This document shows, one piece after another, positions 10,901 to 18,894 of a stretch of DNA of 64,000 nucleotides. The notes beneath the pieces were generated by a model, which worked only from the letters and a program-made list of their open reading frames with translations, searched no databases and was not told where the DNA came from. The first letter of the stretch is position 1. Each line of letters begins with the position of its first letter. The translations under genes were made by a program, and so were the position numbers. This DNA is from Bolinopsis microptera (Eukaryota > Ctenophora > Tentaculata > Lobata > Bolinopsidae): positions 1,950,001 to 2,014,000 of the forward strand of contig NC_087082.1 of assembly GCF_026151205.1 (NCBI RefSeq). Reading direction: 5' to 3'.

Positions 10901-12400
10901 CACACACCACGTGACATGACGTCACACACCACGTGACATGACGTCACACACCACGTGTCATGACGTCACACACCACGTGTCATGACGTCACACACCACGT
11001 GTCATGACGTCACACACCACGTGTCATGACGTCACACACCACGTGTCATGACGTCACACACCACGTGACATGTGCAGTACCTTGAATGAGTCTGAAGCCT
11101 GCTCCTCCTTCTTAGTTAAAACAGATTTACACTCGGTTGAAACCTGCTTGATCTTCCTCTCCAGACACGACACCACTTCTGACTGTACAGTTAGTGTTAG
11201 TGTTAGAGATGTGAGTAGAATATAATACAAATATCCCAAATATGCTACATTCGCTTAGGATGTAACCCCTTGTGTTTATATACCAAGGAATGCTGTGATA
11301 TTTACACTTTTACAGCAATGTTTAATGTTAAACTACTGGTCTAATCTCATGAACTTTTAACATTAGTGAAGTGGACATGTCAATCTGGCATAAAACACAA
11401 CTTATCCTAATTACAGAATTGCATGCCGATTATAACAGCCTTTTAAACAATAATTCACTATGCACTGTATCATTATATTTATAATAACTCGTGATCTTGA
11501 TTAAAACCAAAAGCAATATAATATAATCTGGTAACCTGAGAGTTAGCGGACTCATCTACAGCGTTAGAAATAACACCACAGCTCAGTTTCTTGACATCTT
11601 CTGAACACTTTTCAACAAAACCATGAATCAGATGGTAATCACTAAAGAAAACCACAGCCATTGACTTGAGGTATCTTTTACATGAACCTCCGTTGCTGTC
11701 GCTTTCAATTGCTTGTCTTTTCTCCAACAAACAAACCATTTCATCTGTTCGACCTGGACACAACTTCTCCATCTAAAGAATAAGATACTTTAGACATACT
11801 CTTATCTAAGATAACATGCGAAACGAAATTGTGGGACACTTATGAAATTATCAACAATTAACCAACAAGGTCCAATTAGTGACTAAAATTAGACAAATTA
11901 AAGACTGAATATTCTGGGACACTAAAAAAGCGACGTTTATTCTGACCTGTTCCGGACACTGCTTCTTCATCTGATCTACATATCGTTTATCGTTGACTAC
12001 AGTGGTCTTGAACTCCCATAATGCTTGGTGACACTCCTTTGACACAGCCTGATATAGATAATAAATAAATGATTATACTTGACACAGCCTGATATAGATA
12101 ATAATAAATGATTATACTTGAACCATATTGCAGAATAAGTTATTGAAATTTCAAATACAGCAACACCAACTAGTCAAGTTATCAATGAATTGCTTTAAAT
12201 TAGATATCAATACCAACCGATTTTTCAGATTCAATCTCCCGCTGTAAACACCCAACAGCACTGAACTCATTCTTCATGCCAGGGGGGCAAAGTTTCTTAA
12301 TATCAGGGCCACAGGGCTGGTCCTCATCGTACAGTCTTGCACTGTGTGCAGGATTCAAGATAAAATATAATATGATGGGCAGCAGTAACTTCTCTCTCAT
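162..12400 (-). CDS. GLG1: GLG1 (Golgi apparatus protein 1 / cysteine-rich FGF receptor), 5' ten exons, partial at left edge
   Basis: Seen: ten minus-strand exons with GT-AG borders and matching phases give one open reading of about 468 codons: 12400-12218, 12048-11947, 11772-11536, 11182-11081, 9948-9808, 9221-9115, 8833-8707, 4975-4836, 4205-4051 and 273-162. The start Met at 12400 opens a signal peptide (MREKLLLPIILYFILNPAHS), followed by a series of roughly 60-residue modules with paired cysteines (motifs such as KLCPPG, ECHQALW, CGEDLV, CREDLV-like). Known: GLG1 (ESL-1, CFR-1) is a type I Golgi glycoprotein of about 1,180 residues with 16 such repeats that binds FGFs and E-selectin in vertebrates. 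Only about the first 40 percent is here; the transmembrane end lies beyond the left edge. Introns host another gene and several mobile elements. Identification is by repeat pattern and gene structure, from memory of the family. Confidence 0.85.
360..1545. mobile_element. Non-autonomous DNA element with CCTCACAAAATGGCC subterminal motifs
   Basis: At least eight copies of the motif CCTCACA(A/G)AATGGCC point right between about 438 and 1140, then flip to GGCCATT..TGTGAGGCAT at about 1290 and 1467. The ends look like imperfect inverted repeats (AATCTGATAACC near 362 and its complement near 1535, each with a GGCCAA box just inside). A 206-bp block (about 730-900) is repeated at about 936-1110 with few changes. 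There is no coding capacity. It lies in GLG1 intron 9. Exact ends and target duplication were not resolved. A stray copy of one end sits at 3418-3460 beside the Penelope-like element. Confidence 0.5.
1865..3526 (-). mobile_element. Penelope-like retroelement reverse transcriptase with one in-frame stop
   Basis: The open stretch 3043-1865 (392 codons) has the motif set of EN-less or Naiad-type Penelope-like reverse transcriptases: FWIPKLHKNPYKSRFIAG, YDFTTLYTNL, GIPMGG and the catalytic CRYVDDL. Translation continues upstream in the same frame (SFIICSVDKASNNYVFVCKK, the usual N-terminal DKA..N.VFVCK box) as far as a TAA at 3277-3275. Beyond that stop, still in the same frame, is another 83-codon stretch (3526-3278). 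I therefore read one ORF with one premature stop. No GIY-YIG endonuclease domain is visible downstream before the stop at 1865. The element lies inside GLG1 intron 9 on the same strand. Whether it is active is unknown; the stop argues it is not. Confidence 0.8.
3831..4081 (-). repeat. 65-bp minisatellite x4 containing GLG1 exon 9 end and 5' splice site
   Basis: Four units with an exact 65-bp period (GCGTT occurs at 3836, 3901, 3966 and 4031). Read on the minus strand, each unit contains the last part of exon 9 (ending ATGGAACTAG) followed by the donor GTATGTG. The copy at 4051/4050 is the one continuous with the exon. Use of any of the other three would retain intron sequence that meets a TGA a few bases after the first junction. 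Confidence 0.9.
4553..4825. repeat. 11-bp AGGTAGATTAA minisatellite in GLG1 intron 8
   Basis: About 24 units of AGGTAGATTAA with variants AGGTATATTAA and AGGTTGATATTAA. The array begins about ten bases inside intron 8, directly after the minus-strand donor GTTAGTG of exon 8. Confidence 0.95.
5303..7516 (-). CDS. NERD-like nuclease domain fused to SF1-type helicase/ATPase, intronless, nested in GLG1 intron 7
   Basis: A single 737-codon reading. Residues about 58-170 look like a NERD/PD-(D/E)XK restriction-nuclease-like domain: YEAEVQVYRAL helix, then GECDFLIIGL and IAVIEVKN (D117, E130, K132), with a CDKDHVRKGCVKC cysteine cluster just before. Residues about 303-330 hold LTKQQWEVY and Walker A GPAGGGKS; DIFIDDTQ (440-447) is Walker B; DINLRNT (519-525) and LYLAMSRARVYCSVIL (about 690-705) resemble SF1 motifs IV-VI. 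Known: NERD fused to UvrD/RecD-type helicases is found in bacteria, and such fusions occur in some invertebrate gene expansions. Role inferred only: nucleic-acid processing, perhaps defence. It has no introns, unlike both neighbours, and shares the GLG1 strand. Neither retrotransposon ends nor a poly-A scar were seen. The reading is uninterrupted, which argues for an active gene. Confidence 0.75.
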   Translation of the reverse strand: MAQYNRYLLNGEDVYNTYCSSEEKRPVMLPRAPQQKYIDVYPSEDEPGPSFKDDIQHQTNYEAEVQVYRALEVVKEKMVVLHDFEFTHHQYRLCDKDHVRKGCVKCKRAADKDGECDFLIIGLNYIAVIEVKNMTYETGCQTDQRALSGTFRKSVKQRGKIKQLIESMEKNLTFFEFTAYPNFSRKYEDEFQLSQAEKASIMFKEDIENITSWWQENVSDFILNEPELHNSELSSGHKKVRSMLLAIWCTEKDTHDKEKCSVGRCIKDIDEKLQRGQFTFRKNNPNVVPAPDIFKDFLGIENLTKQQWEVYTSNKKLLWIEGPAGGGKSIILIAKIIELVLSKKSDQVILFSFYQEMTYPNEQQASRLYKDPLKKANIPYAVLIPPDECTVLGLSSLISRARFNTTAKVIIVQVASLTNMNDGITRRWLTEILSLQNGCDIFIDDTQCALSDMSRATFEEECSYFMNILSQISTSNHVWLAFDVLQMFAIIPMGMQNESYRTVLQFDMLLCEEKCITIDINLRNTYDMSCSLLYIRDHFRNHLVKNVFLRCGRGLQTMSDDCKKFAMTLIKMKQAAGHYIHGPKTMIHTFYCRDHDLVTHIFDKEVNRLNNEKALHSSDSMIIGGIMHYFGTFFPKEILQHVHKMMDTNYQTYRWAYFTGISSAEWPAVILVHEMTSCPLMDIGILYLAMSRARVYCSVILIPGVMGTLHLDEYDDMFNLLHWLERMRLVEIIEHGS
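7790..8100. mobile_element. Small inverted-repeat element upstream of the NERD-helicase gene
   Basis: TTTTTTAAAAAGGAAGTAAG (about 7853-7872) faces its complement CTTACTTCCCTTTTTAAAAA (about 8063-8082), with about 190 bp between. The layout is that of a MITE. A related GGAGTAACTCAGTGA string recurs near 45207. No coding capacity. Confidence 0.45.
8526..8600. repeat. CCGGATATCCGG-rich repeat end, copy 1
   Basis: A dense cluster of CCGGAT/ATCCGG words. Its reverse complement matches the segment upstream of both secreted-protein genes (58985-59060 and 63835-63915), including the string GGAACC(G/A)ACCGGATATC. This marks it as a dispersed repeat, probably the terminus of a DNA transposon. Class not assigned. 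Confidence 0.6.
8707..9948 (-). CDS. GLG1: GLG1 exons 5-7
   Basis: Exon 5 (9948-9808, 47 codons, phase 0) encodes LDRALFNACRNDRDVLC and a second Cys pair. Exon 6 (9221-9115) carries LKTSCGEDLV-type residues (seen as MKSCGEDLVTQQCV) and leaves two bases. Exon 7 (8833-8707) takes one base and ends in phase 0 with CMREVGR. The spacing of cysteines and the DYDLMKSC pattern fit GLG1 repeats. The next exon is 3.7 kb away because intron 7 contains a separate intronless gene in the same orientation. Confidence 0.82.
10871..11068. repeat. 22-bp array of alternating CRE and E-box palindromes in GLG1 intron 4
   Basis: Nine units of 22 bp (198 bp). Each contains the complete CRE palindrome TGACGTCA and the E-box palindrome CACGTG; the last two bases of the unit vary (GT or GA). 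The array starts a few bases after the donor of exon 4, and the 18-bp string carrying that donor occurs again at the far end (10854-10871). Known binders of such sites are CREB/ATF and bHLH-ZIP factors. Any regulatory effect is inference. Confidence 0.9.
11081..12400 (-). CDS. GLG1: GLG1 exons 1-4 (signal peptide and first Cys-rich repeats)
   Basis: Exon 1 (12400-12218, 61 codons) holds the signal peptide and the first CGPDIKKLCPPG cysteine module. Exon 2 (12048-11947, 34 codons), exon 3 (11772-11536, 79 codons) and exon 4 (11182-11081, 34 codons) follow, all joined in phase 0. On the minus strand exon 2 opens after TATATCAG, exon 3 after TTCTTTAG and exon 4 after CTGTACAG. The acceptor of exon 2 is tandemly duplicated (12041-12119) and the donor of exon 4 is duplicated across a 22-bp array (10854-11092). 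Start codon choice rests on the clean hydrophobic signal sequence. Confidence 0.83.
12041..12119 (-). repeat. Duplicated 3' splice site of GLG1 exon 2
   Basis: Two tandem copies of 40 and 39 bp (12041-12080, 12081-12119), differing by one A. On the minus strand each carries TATCTATATCAG followed by GCTGTGTCAA, the acceptor and first ten bases of exon 2. The copy next to the exon keeps the frame. The upstream copy, if used, would add 40 nt and shift the frame. Confidence 0.9.
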
Positions 12401-12880
12401 GTTGACCCTAGTAAAATATTCATTTAGGTTTTAATACTCGGCGAACAGTGAATATTATTAGATATAGAAATAGCTGAAAAAAGGAAAACTATGATACTGA
12501 ATTTCCCTTCAATTGATTGATTATTAATTTGATGAAAATTTTTTTGGGACAGAGTTCTTATATACATGATAAAGTGGATCATTGAAATTGCGAGATTTTT
12601 ATTTTCAATGGACTTTTTTATACATTACTAAGTGGTTTTTTTCCAACCTAGTTTTTTAAATTATTTCTACCGTTTAATTACATTTATAGTATTGTTTTAT
12701 ATGTTTTTCAGGGTGTCTAACCCTATAGCTGGACAATGGCCATTGCTGAAATTATCTGTGTATATAATTTGAATTTATGTTTAACAAGAAATGCGGCCGC
12801 TTTTCTTTTGTGGATGGCCGCTCAATTTCCCGATCCGTGATGGCGTATTTTTCAAATTCCATACAACCTGGGGACGGCCC
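12401..12880. other. Presumed upstream/promoter region of GLG1, nothing recognised
   Basis: AT-rich sequence between the GLG1 start codon and the LINE fragment that begins near 12880. Contains one short GC-rich patch around 12793-12840. I see no core promoter motif that I would defend. Confidence 0.4.
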
Positions 12881-13786
12881 AGTCTTTACTGTTTATATAC
12901 TTTAAAAGCCATTTACTCTCCCACATCTCTAGTTCGTTCAGATCATCAACTATAGTTTCATGCTTGGAGGCATTAGCTATAAGCTTAAGATCATCAGCAA
13001 ATATTTTTACTTTACTTTTAATGTTATTATATCTGGTAAATCATTAATAAATAACGCAAATAGTAATGAATCGAAAGCTTTATTAAAATCAAAATAAAAT
13101 AAGTCCACAGGAGCACCTTCATCTATTAAATTAAATATAGTGTCGAAAGTCTCCAAAAGATTCGACAAACAAGATTTTCCTTTAACAAACCCATGTTGGT
13201 CCTTTGAAATACGGTCTTCTAAAAATTCTAACACATGGGATCTAACAAACTGTCCATAAACTTTACAAAGAATACAAGTGAGAGAAACTGGTCTATAGTT
13301 AAGAGGGTCAGACTTAGAGCCCTTTTAAAAAAGTGCAACTACATATGCCGACCATACCTCCGGAAGATTTCCAGTATCACTACAGGCACTAAATAATTTA
13401 GTAACAGCTGTTACAAAACTAGCATCTCCAGCTAGGGACTTAAGCAGCTTTGGATGATGCCCATCTGGGCCAGTGCTTTTAAAAATATTAAGCTTCCTTT
13501 TTAACCTTATCAAAGGTAATAACAATATCAGATGTACTATTAGTATTCTTACTATAACTTCTAGGTAATCGCCGAGTGGCTCATTAACGAACACCGAACT
13601 AAAGGCACTTGCAAGTACCTCTGCAGACTCCCCTGCACTAGTTGTCCTTGTACCGTCTTCCTTATCTAAACTTGGTACCGAAGCTTTAACCTTTCTCTTA
13701 TTTCTCAAATAAGAATAAAATGATTTACAATTGATCTTTAAATTGGAATCTAGGTAAACTATAGGTAACAATATAATATTAATCAT
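12880..13786 (-). mobile_element. Decayed CR1/Rex-like LINE reverse transcriptase fragment
   Basis: Minus-strand pieces in shifting frames read as a non-LTR reverse transcriptase: SFYSYLRNKRKVKASVPSL and SAGESAEVLASAFSSVF (13786-13325), then ISKDQHGFVKGKSCLSNLLE and FDFNKAFDS (13234-13007), then IFADDLKLIANAS and WESKWLLK near 12990-12900. The FADD box and the W.SKW box are the usual RT motifs. At least two frameshifts separate the blocks, so it is a dead copy truncated at the 5' end. Confidence 0.85.
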
Positions 13787-14339
13787 AAGCTAAAATGTAC
13801 TAATCTTTGTATTCTAAATGGGGAAAAGAAGAAACATTGTCAGTCAGTCGAGAAAATTGTCAGTCAGGCTATATGGCAGCTTTGTAGATGTTGTGACAAT
13901 GCTAGTAGTGGTCCCAGGCTTGCGACTGGAATTGCGGTGTTAAATCGATTTAACGGTATACCAACGATCCACCTCCCACTTGTTGTATGGTACTTAGCAT
14001 TAATAGTGTTAGCTGTAGCCATTTATAGCAAGAATCTTAAAACTAAAGGGGATGACAAGGAAAAGAGGAAGGAAAAAGAATAACGGAACAAACAATTAAT
14101 TAAAGTATTTACAGGAGCATTAGTTATTGTAATTACAAGCTTCAATAATAAATCACTGACTAAAACATCTAATTAAAATGACACTTGGTACGCTCGCCCA
14201 TTTTCACTGGTCAGTCTTCTCATATCTTATCTTTGCTTTCACTTCCTCATTCTCATAGATGAGCTTTTTTACTACTTGCATGACTAAGATTATCACTAGA
14301 AGGTTAAATACTAGAACTGGATATCGGATATCCTCAATT
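13787..14339. other. Intergenic, no gene recognised
   Basis: Sequence between two LINE fragments of opposite orientation. No coding pattern or repeat was recognised apart from a short duplicated TTGTCAGTCAG word near 13838 and 13858. Confidence 0.4.
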
Positions 14340-15087
14340 TGACAACGCTGGCAGAGCAACGAATACATGGGGACCTTATTGAAGCTTTTAAGGTAATTAA
14401 TGGTATGGGGACTCCCAACCCACCGCTTCGGCGGGTAGTTGACGCACCTTTCACAAGCAAGAGCCACTTTGGTCTACTTGCTGTGAGGTGTTTCAGCTAC
14501 ATGGGTTGGGGGTCCCCCCTTTTTTTTTTTTTTTTTTTAAATTAATGGTATGACTGATTATGGCTCAGACTTGTTCAGACCAAGCAGATCAGGTCTTAAT
14601 CTGGTTTCATCCAATAGATGTAGTAAAAGTGAGACAAAGGTCAAGAATATCCAGAAGTCCTTTCTCCCGGAGCGAGTTATTCCATATTGGAACAAACTCC
14701 CTCCGGACGTCAAGAACTCTGTGACAGTTTTAGGTTTTAAAATTAAATTAGAAGGATATAAGAAAGATATGATTTCTAAAAGTATTACAAATGATTGCTT
14801 TTTTTGGAATGTTTCTAATGAAGTTTTAATAAGAATTGAGGGAGCCAGTTATGTCAGTAATAAAGAGAAACATAACAATTATCTTTGGTCCCATCCTTAT
14901 GTGGCAAAGAAGCGTTTTATAAATCTTTATTCCACTGGAAAGTTTTTAAAATAGGATGTTTTTGATAAAATTGTTTTTAAATATGGTATTTGATAAATAA
15001 TTAATTTTGGTGGGGAAATATTTATTATATATTTTTTCACATAGTGCGATGATATTTTGTAAACATGTGTGATGATGTGATGTCATA
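14340..15087 (+). mobile_element. CR1-like LINE 3' end, interrupted by a retroposed small element
   Basis: Reads NLTTLAEQRIHGDLIEAFK up to 14407, is interrupted by an insert (14408-14539), then resumes NGMTDYGSDLFRPSRSGLNL and FLPERVIPYWNKLPPDVKNS to the stop at 14952-14954. This is the conserved C-terminal tail of CR1/L2-type LINE polyproteins. The reading continues cleanly across the insert once the target duplication is discounted. A (TTTAC)n tract follows the 3' untranslated part. Confidence 0.85.
14408..14539 (+). mobile_element. Retroposed structured small element ending in T18, with 13-bp target duplication
   Basis: An insert of about 132 bp is flanked by identical AATTAATGGTATG copies (14395-14407 and 14540-14552). 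It starts GGGACTCCCAACCCA and ends TGGGTTGGGGGTCCCC plus 18 T, so its ends pair into a closing stem. Inside are a CCGC-TTCG-GCGG hairpin and a second long stem (CACCTTTCACAAGCAAG with CTTGCTGTGAGGTG). A related copy lies at about 16563-16660. The target duplication shows LINE-type insertion. A 3' T tract on the sense strand suggests a Pol III-type transcript; class unknown. Confidence 0.6.
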
Positions 15088-15446
15088 AATTTTACTTTAC
15101 TTTACTTTACTTTACTTTACTTTACTTTACTTTACTTTACTTTACTTTACTTTACTTTACTTTACTTTACTTTACTTTACTTTACTTTACTTTACTTTAC
15201 TTTACTTTACTTTACTTTACTTTACTTTACTTTGCTTTGCTTTACTTTACTTTACTTTACTTTACTTTACTTTACTTTACTTTACTTTACTTTACTTTAC
15301 TTTACTTTACTTTACTTTACTTTACTTTACTTTACTTTACTTTACTTTACTTCACTTTACTTTACTTTACTTTACTTTACTTTACTTTACTTTACTTTAC
15401 TTTACTTTACTTTACTTTACTTTACTTTACTTTACTTTACTTTACT
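15088..15446 (+). repeat. (TTTAC)n microsatellite, LINE tail
   Basis: About 70 units of TTTAC with rare variants (TTTGC near 15235, TTCAC near 15352). It follows the 3' end of the LINE at 14340-15087, as tail repeats of CR1-like elements do. Confidence 0.95.
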
Positions 15447-15499
15447 TATCCTTCACAACCCCATTAAGTAAAAATGATTGTGCCATATCATTGAAATAA

Positions 15500-16165
15500 A
15501 GCTGCGCATTGGTTTTGCTCTAATGCTCTATCCAGAGCCCTTGCGCTTGCAGTAGCACACTCCCGCAGTGGCGCGAAAGCACATGTTTAAGGTGAACGTT
15601 GGTTGGTTGTCTCAGTAAGGTGAATAATTTAAGCTTGAAGTCAAAGGTGCGCTTTGCATTTACAAAAAATCACGCGCGGCGCGGTAACATGATCATAGGG
15701 ACCTTGCTCTAACTAGAGCCCTTTCGCTTGCAGAAGCGCGCGACCGCCGCACCGAAGGCAGCAAAGGAAAATATTCTACTTGTGGAACAAGTGCGTCACG
15801 CAGTACGCGTCTACACATTGCTTTGTGAAATATTTACCTGGGGACCCCAGTAGTTGCTCTAACTAGAGCCCTCTCGCTTGCAGTAGCGCGCGACCGCCGG
15901 AGGCGGCAAATATATATTCAACTTGTGAAACAAGCGCGTCACGCAGTACGCGTATACACATGGCTATGTGAACCCCAGTACAGGCTATTATGTTCATTAA
16001 CATATGCAGAATGACAGGCTGAGCGCGGCCCAGTAATGAAATATAAGGACCTTCACATAGCCATGTGTCTACGCGTACTGCGTGACGCGCTTGTTTCGGC
16101 GCTTGCTTCGGCGGTCGCGCGCTACTGCAAGCGAGAGGGCTCTGGTTAGAGCAAATAAAGACCCG
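15500..16165. mobile_element. GC-rich fold-back element with GCTCTAACTAGAGCCC ends
   Basis: The motif GCTCTAACTAGAGCCCT followed by CGCTTGCAG.AGCGCGCGACCGCCG occurs near 15700 and 15855, and in diverged form near 15520. Its complement (CGGCGGTCGCGCGCTACTGC ... GGGCTCTGGTTAGAGC) lies at 16106-16160. The segment 15855-16160 folds back on itself, arms including CACATGGCTATGTG and CGCGTCACGCAGTACGCG. GC content is far above the surroundings. No coding capacity. Looks like nested MITE copies. Confidence 0.6.
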
Positions 16166-16539
16166 TGATCGCCAAAGTTAATGTACAATACTTAATGTTT
16201 TAAGAAAAACATACGCCTTAATAGCTTTGTCAGTGAGTGACTTGACAATTGTTAATGGTTTGCTCCGGCGCGCGTTACTTCGTAAAAGAAAGCGGCGCGC
16301 GCTACTTCGAATAAATTTAGACAAGTGACATCCGTCAATGAGTGCCTAATTGAGTTAATTTTTTGTGACTTGCTATTATCACTCATTCGATTCAACTAAC
16401 CATGTGCTTTTGCCCCACTGCGGGCGCGCTTGTTTTACAAGCCGGGAGGCGGGCGCGCGCCACTACAAGCTCAAGGGCTTTGGTGTTTGGGTAAAGCAAC
16501 TCATTTCACATTTGAGAAATACATTGCATCAAGTAGAAA

Positions 16540-17373
16540 ATATTCGACGAAATGATCCTAGGGAGACTCCCAACCCACCGTTTCGGCAGGTAGTTGATGC
16601 ACTGTTCACAACCAAGAGCCACTTTGGTCTACTTGCTGTGCATGAGGTGTCTCAGATACACAGTCATTTGAACCCAAAATAATTTAAATTTTTATCATTA
16701 AATACAGATTAAATTATTTGCAAATAAACTCAAGTTAGTTTGTAATGCAGCTAACCATAGAAGTGTATCTGATGATATTTTAAAACTCGATATTTGGGAG
16801 AGAATTTGGCACTTAAACTTCAATCCTGCCAAGTGTAAAGTAGTTCATATTAATCTGAATAATAATCCTAACTTTAATTATATTGTAAATGGAGTAGGAC
16901 TAGAAGTATTTGCACAGGAAAAATATCCGGCGGTTATTACCCATAGCTCCTTGCTTTGGTATGGACAAATAAAAGCATGTATTTCTAAAGCAAATCGTAT
17001 GATCTGCTGGATTGTAAGGAACTTAGTTAATAGAAGGTTGTAATGATAGCTATTTATAAAGCTTTAATAAGACCTCATCTTGAGTATTGTGTCCAATTTT
17101 GGAATGCAGTTGCGGCTCATGGAAGTTGGGGGACTGTTTTGGAGCTGGAGAACGCCCAGAGGCGGTTTACCCGTCTTATTGATGAGGTGGGTACTCTTCC
17201 ATACAGCCGTAGACTGGATATCCTCAATTTGACAACGCTGGCAGAGCAGTGAATACGTGGGGACCTTATTGAAGCTTTTAAAGTAACTAGTGGTTTGACT
17301 GAATATGGATCGGGTTTGTTCAGAATGAGCAGATCTGGTCTTAATCTTGTTTCAACCAATAGATGTAGTAAGT
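16540..17373 (+). mobile_element. CR1-like LINE 3' fragment with second copy of the small element
   Basis: From about 16563 to 16660 runs a diverged copy of the structured small element seen at 14408. From about 16725 the LINE reading begins: KLKLVCNAANHRS, then LNFNPAKCKVVHIN, SKANRMICWIVRNLVNRR, a stop, MIAIYKALIRPHLEYCVQFW and LDILNLTTLAEQ, another stop, and SGLNLVSTNRCSKS up to 17373. IRPHLEYC is the usual C-terminal LINE box. The rest of the tail resumes at 18559 after an inserted element. Confidence 0.8.
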
Positions 17374-18558
17374 CAAGGCTGGTCGGTCGGAGGTCGGTCG
17401 GTGAACGCCGGTCGGAGGTTCAGAATAAAACAAATATTTCAGAATAAAACAAAGATTATATTCAAATCTCTTTATTCAACAATATTAAATCATTATGGAA
17501 CCTAATTTGTGGCTTGATCGTTATGTTAGGGCTATTCTGTTAGCTGATGCTGACAGGCACCGCATGGGGCAGAGACTTAGGACCATTACGCTGGAGGCTT
17601 ACAATGACCATTATTGAACCCCATGGCAGTGCTAGTTTTATTATGGTACAAATTGTAAATCGAAGTTATGAAAACGATTAAGTCACTCCTGTTTTACACT
17701 ATCAACAGCTACTTAAAACAACCTAGATTGTACAACTCACTTTGAAGATTAAACTGTTAAGTGATGAGTGATTGGGCTCATTAAACATTTTAGTAGCGGA
17801 GACATGCGTATCAGCTTCTTGAGGTTCTAATAGTTCATTCAGACAAGAAGTTTTACTTTTTCAAATTTAGTCGTTCAAGCTGCCTGAGTTCAGAAAGTTT
17901 GCCAAAGGGGCCCAGGTATTCTTGTCACCTTTACCCTGAGACAAGAGAATGACTTTTTTTACCTTTGATTTGAATACACCATGAGTGATTTCAAGGTCGT
18001 TCAGTGCCAACATCTGACGGAATGAATTCCAAAGGCAACTAGATTTGTAAACGAAACTGTTTGAGGGCATGGTTGTTATAAGAAGAGTTTCTTTGCCGGG
18101 TCTTTTAGACAAACAGAAAAGTTCAAATAGTGCAATTGTTGTTCGATATTTAAAGACTTTTGGTCAGAGGTCAATCGGTCGGAGGTCGGTCGGGCCCCGG
18201 TCGGAGGTGGTAGCATATACCCCCGACTGACCTCCAACCGGCACCCAACCGACCTCTGATCGACCTCCGACCAACCTCCAATCGACATCTGACCGACCTC
18301 CAACCGACCTCCGACCAACCTCTGATCGACCTTTGACCGACCAGCGCCCGATCGACCTCCGACCAACCTCCAACCAACCTCCGACCAACCTCCGACCAAC
18401 CTCCGACCAACCTCCGACCAACCTCCGACCAACCTCCGACCAACCTCCGACCAACCTCCGACCAACCTCCGACCAACCTCCGACTGACCGGCGTTCACCT
18501 CCCGCTGCCCGGCGCCCAACCGACCGACCTCCGACCGACCTCCGACCGACCAGCCTTG
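17374..18558. mobile_element. DNA-transposon-like insertion with CAAGGCTGGTCGGTCGGAGG terminal inverted repeats
   Basis: Left end CAAGGCTGGTCGGTCGGAGG (17374) is mirrored exactly at the right end (to 18558). It splits one LINE tail in two; about 65 bp of the LINE is missing at the junction, so no target duplication is visible. Just inside the right end is an 11-bp GACCAACCTCC array of about 12 units (about 18355-18485). The interior contains a minus-strand LINE tail (NSFVYKSSCLWNSFRQM, near 18060-17990). No transposase was recognised. Confidence 0.6.
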
Positions 18559-18877
<319 letters not shown>

Positions 18878-18894
18878 GTGAAAAACCGAATGAA

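Noticed and set aside
10871-11068. CRISPR-like regular array
   Set aside because: Unit has no unique spacers; it is a plain head-to-tail minisatellite in animal DNA.
15232-15471. Long open readings LLYFT... in the (TTTAC)n tract
   Set aside because: Frame-independent product of a pentanucleotide repeat; no start context or family.
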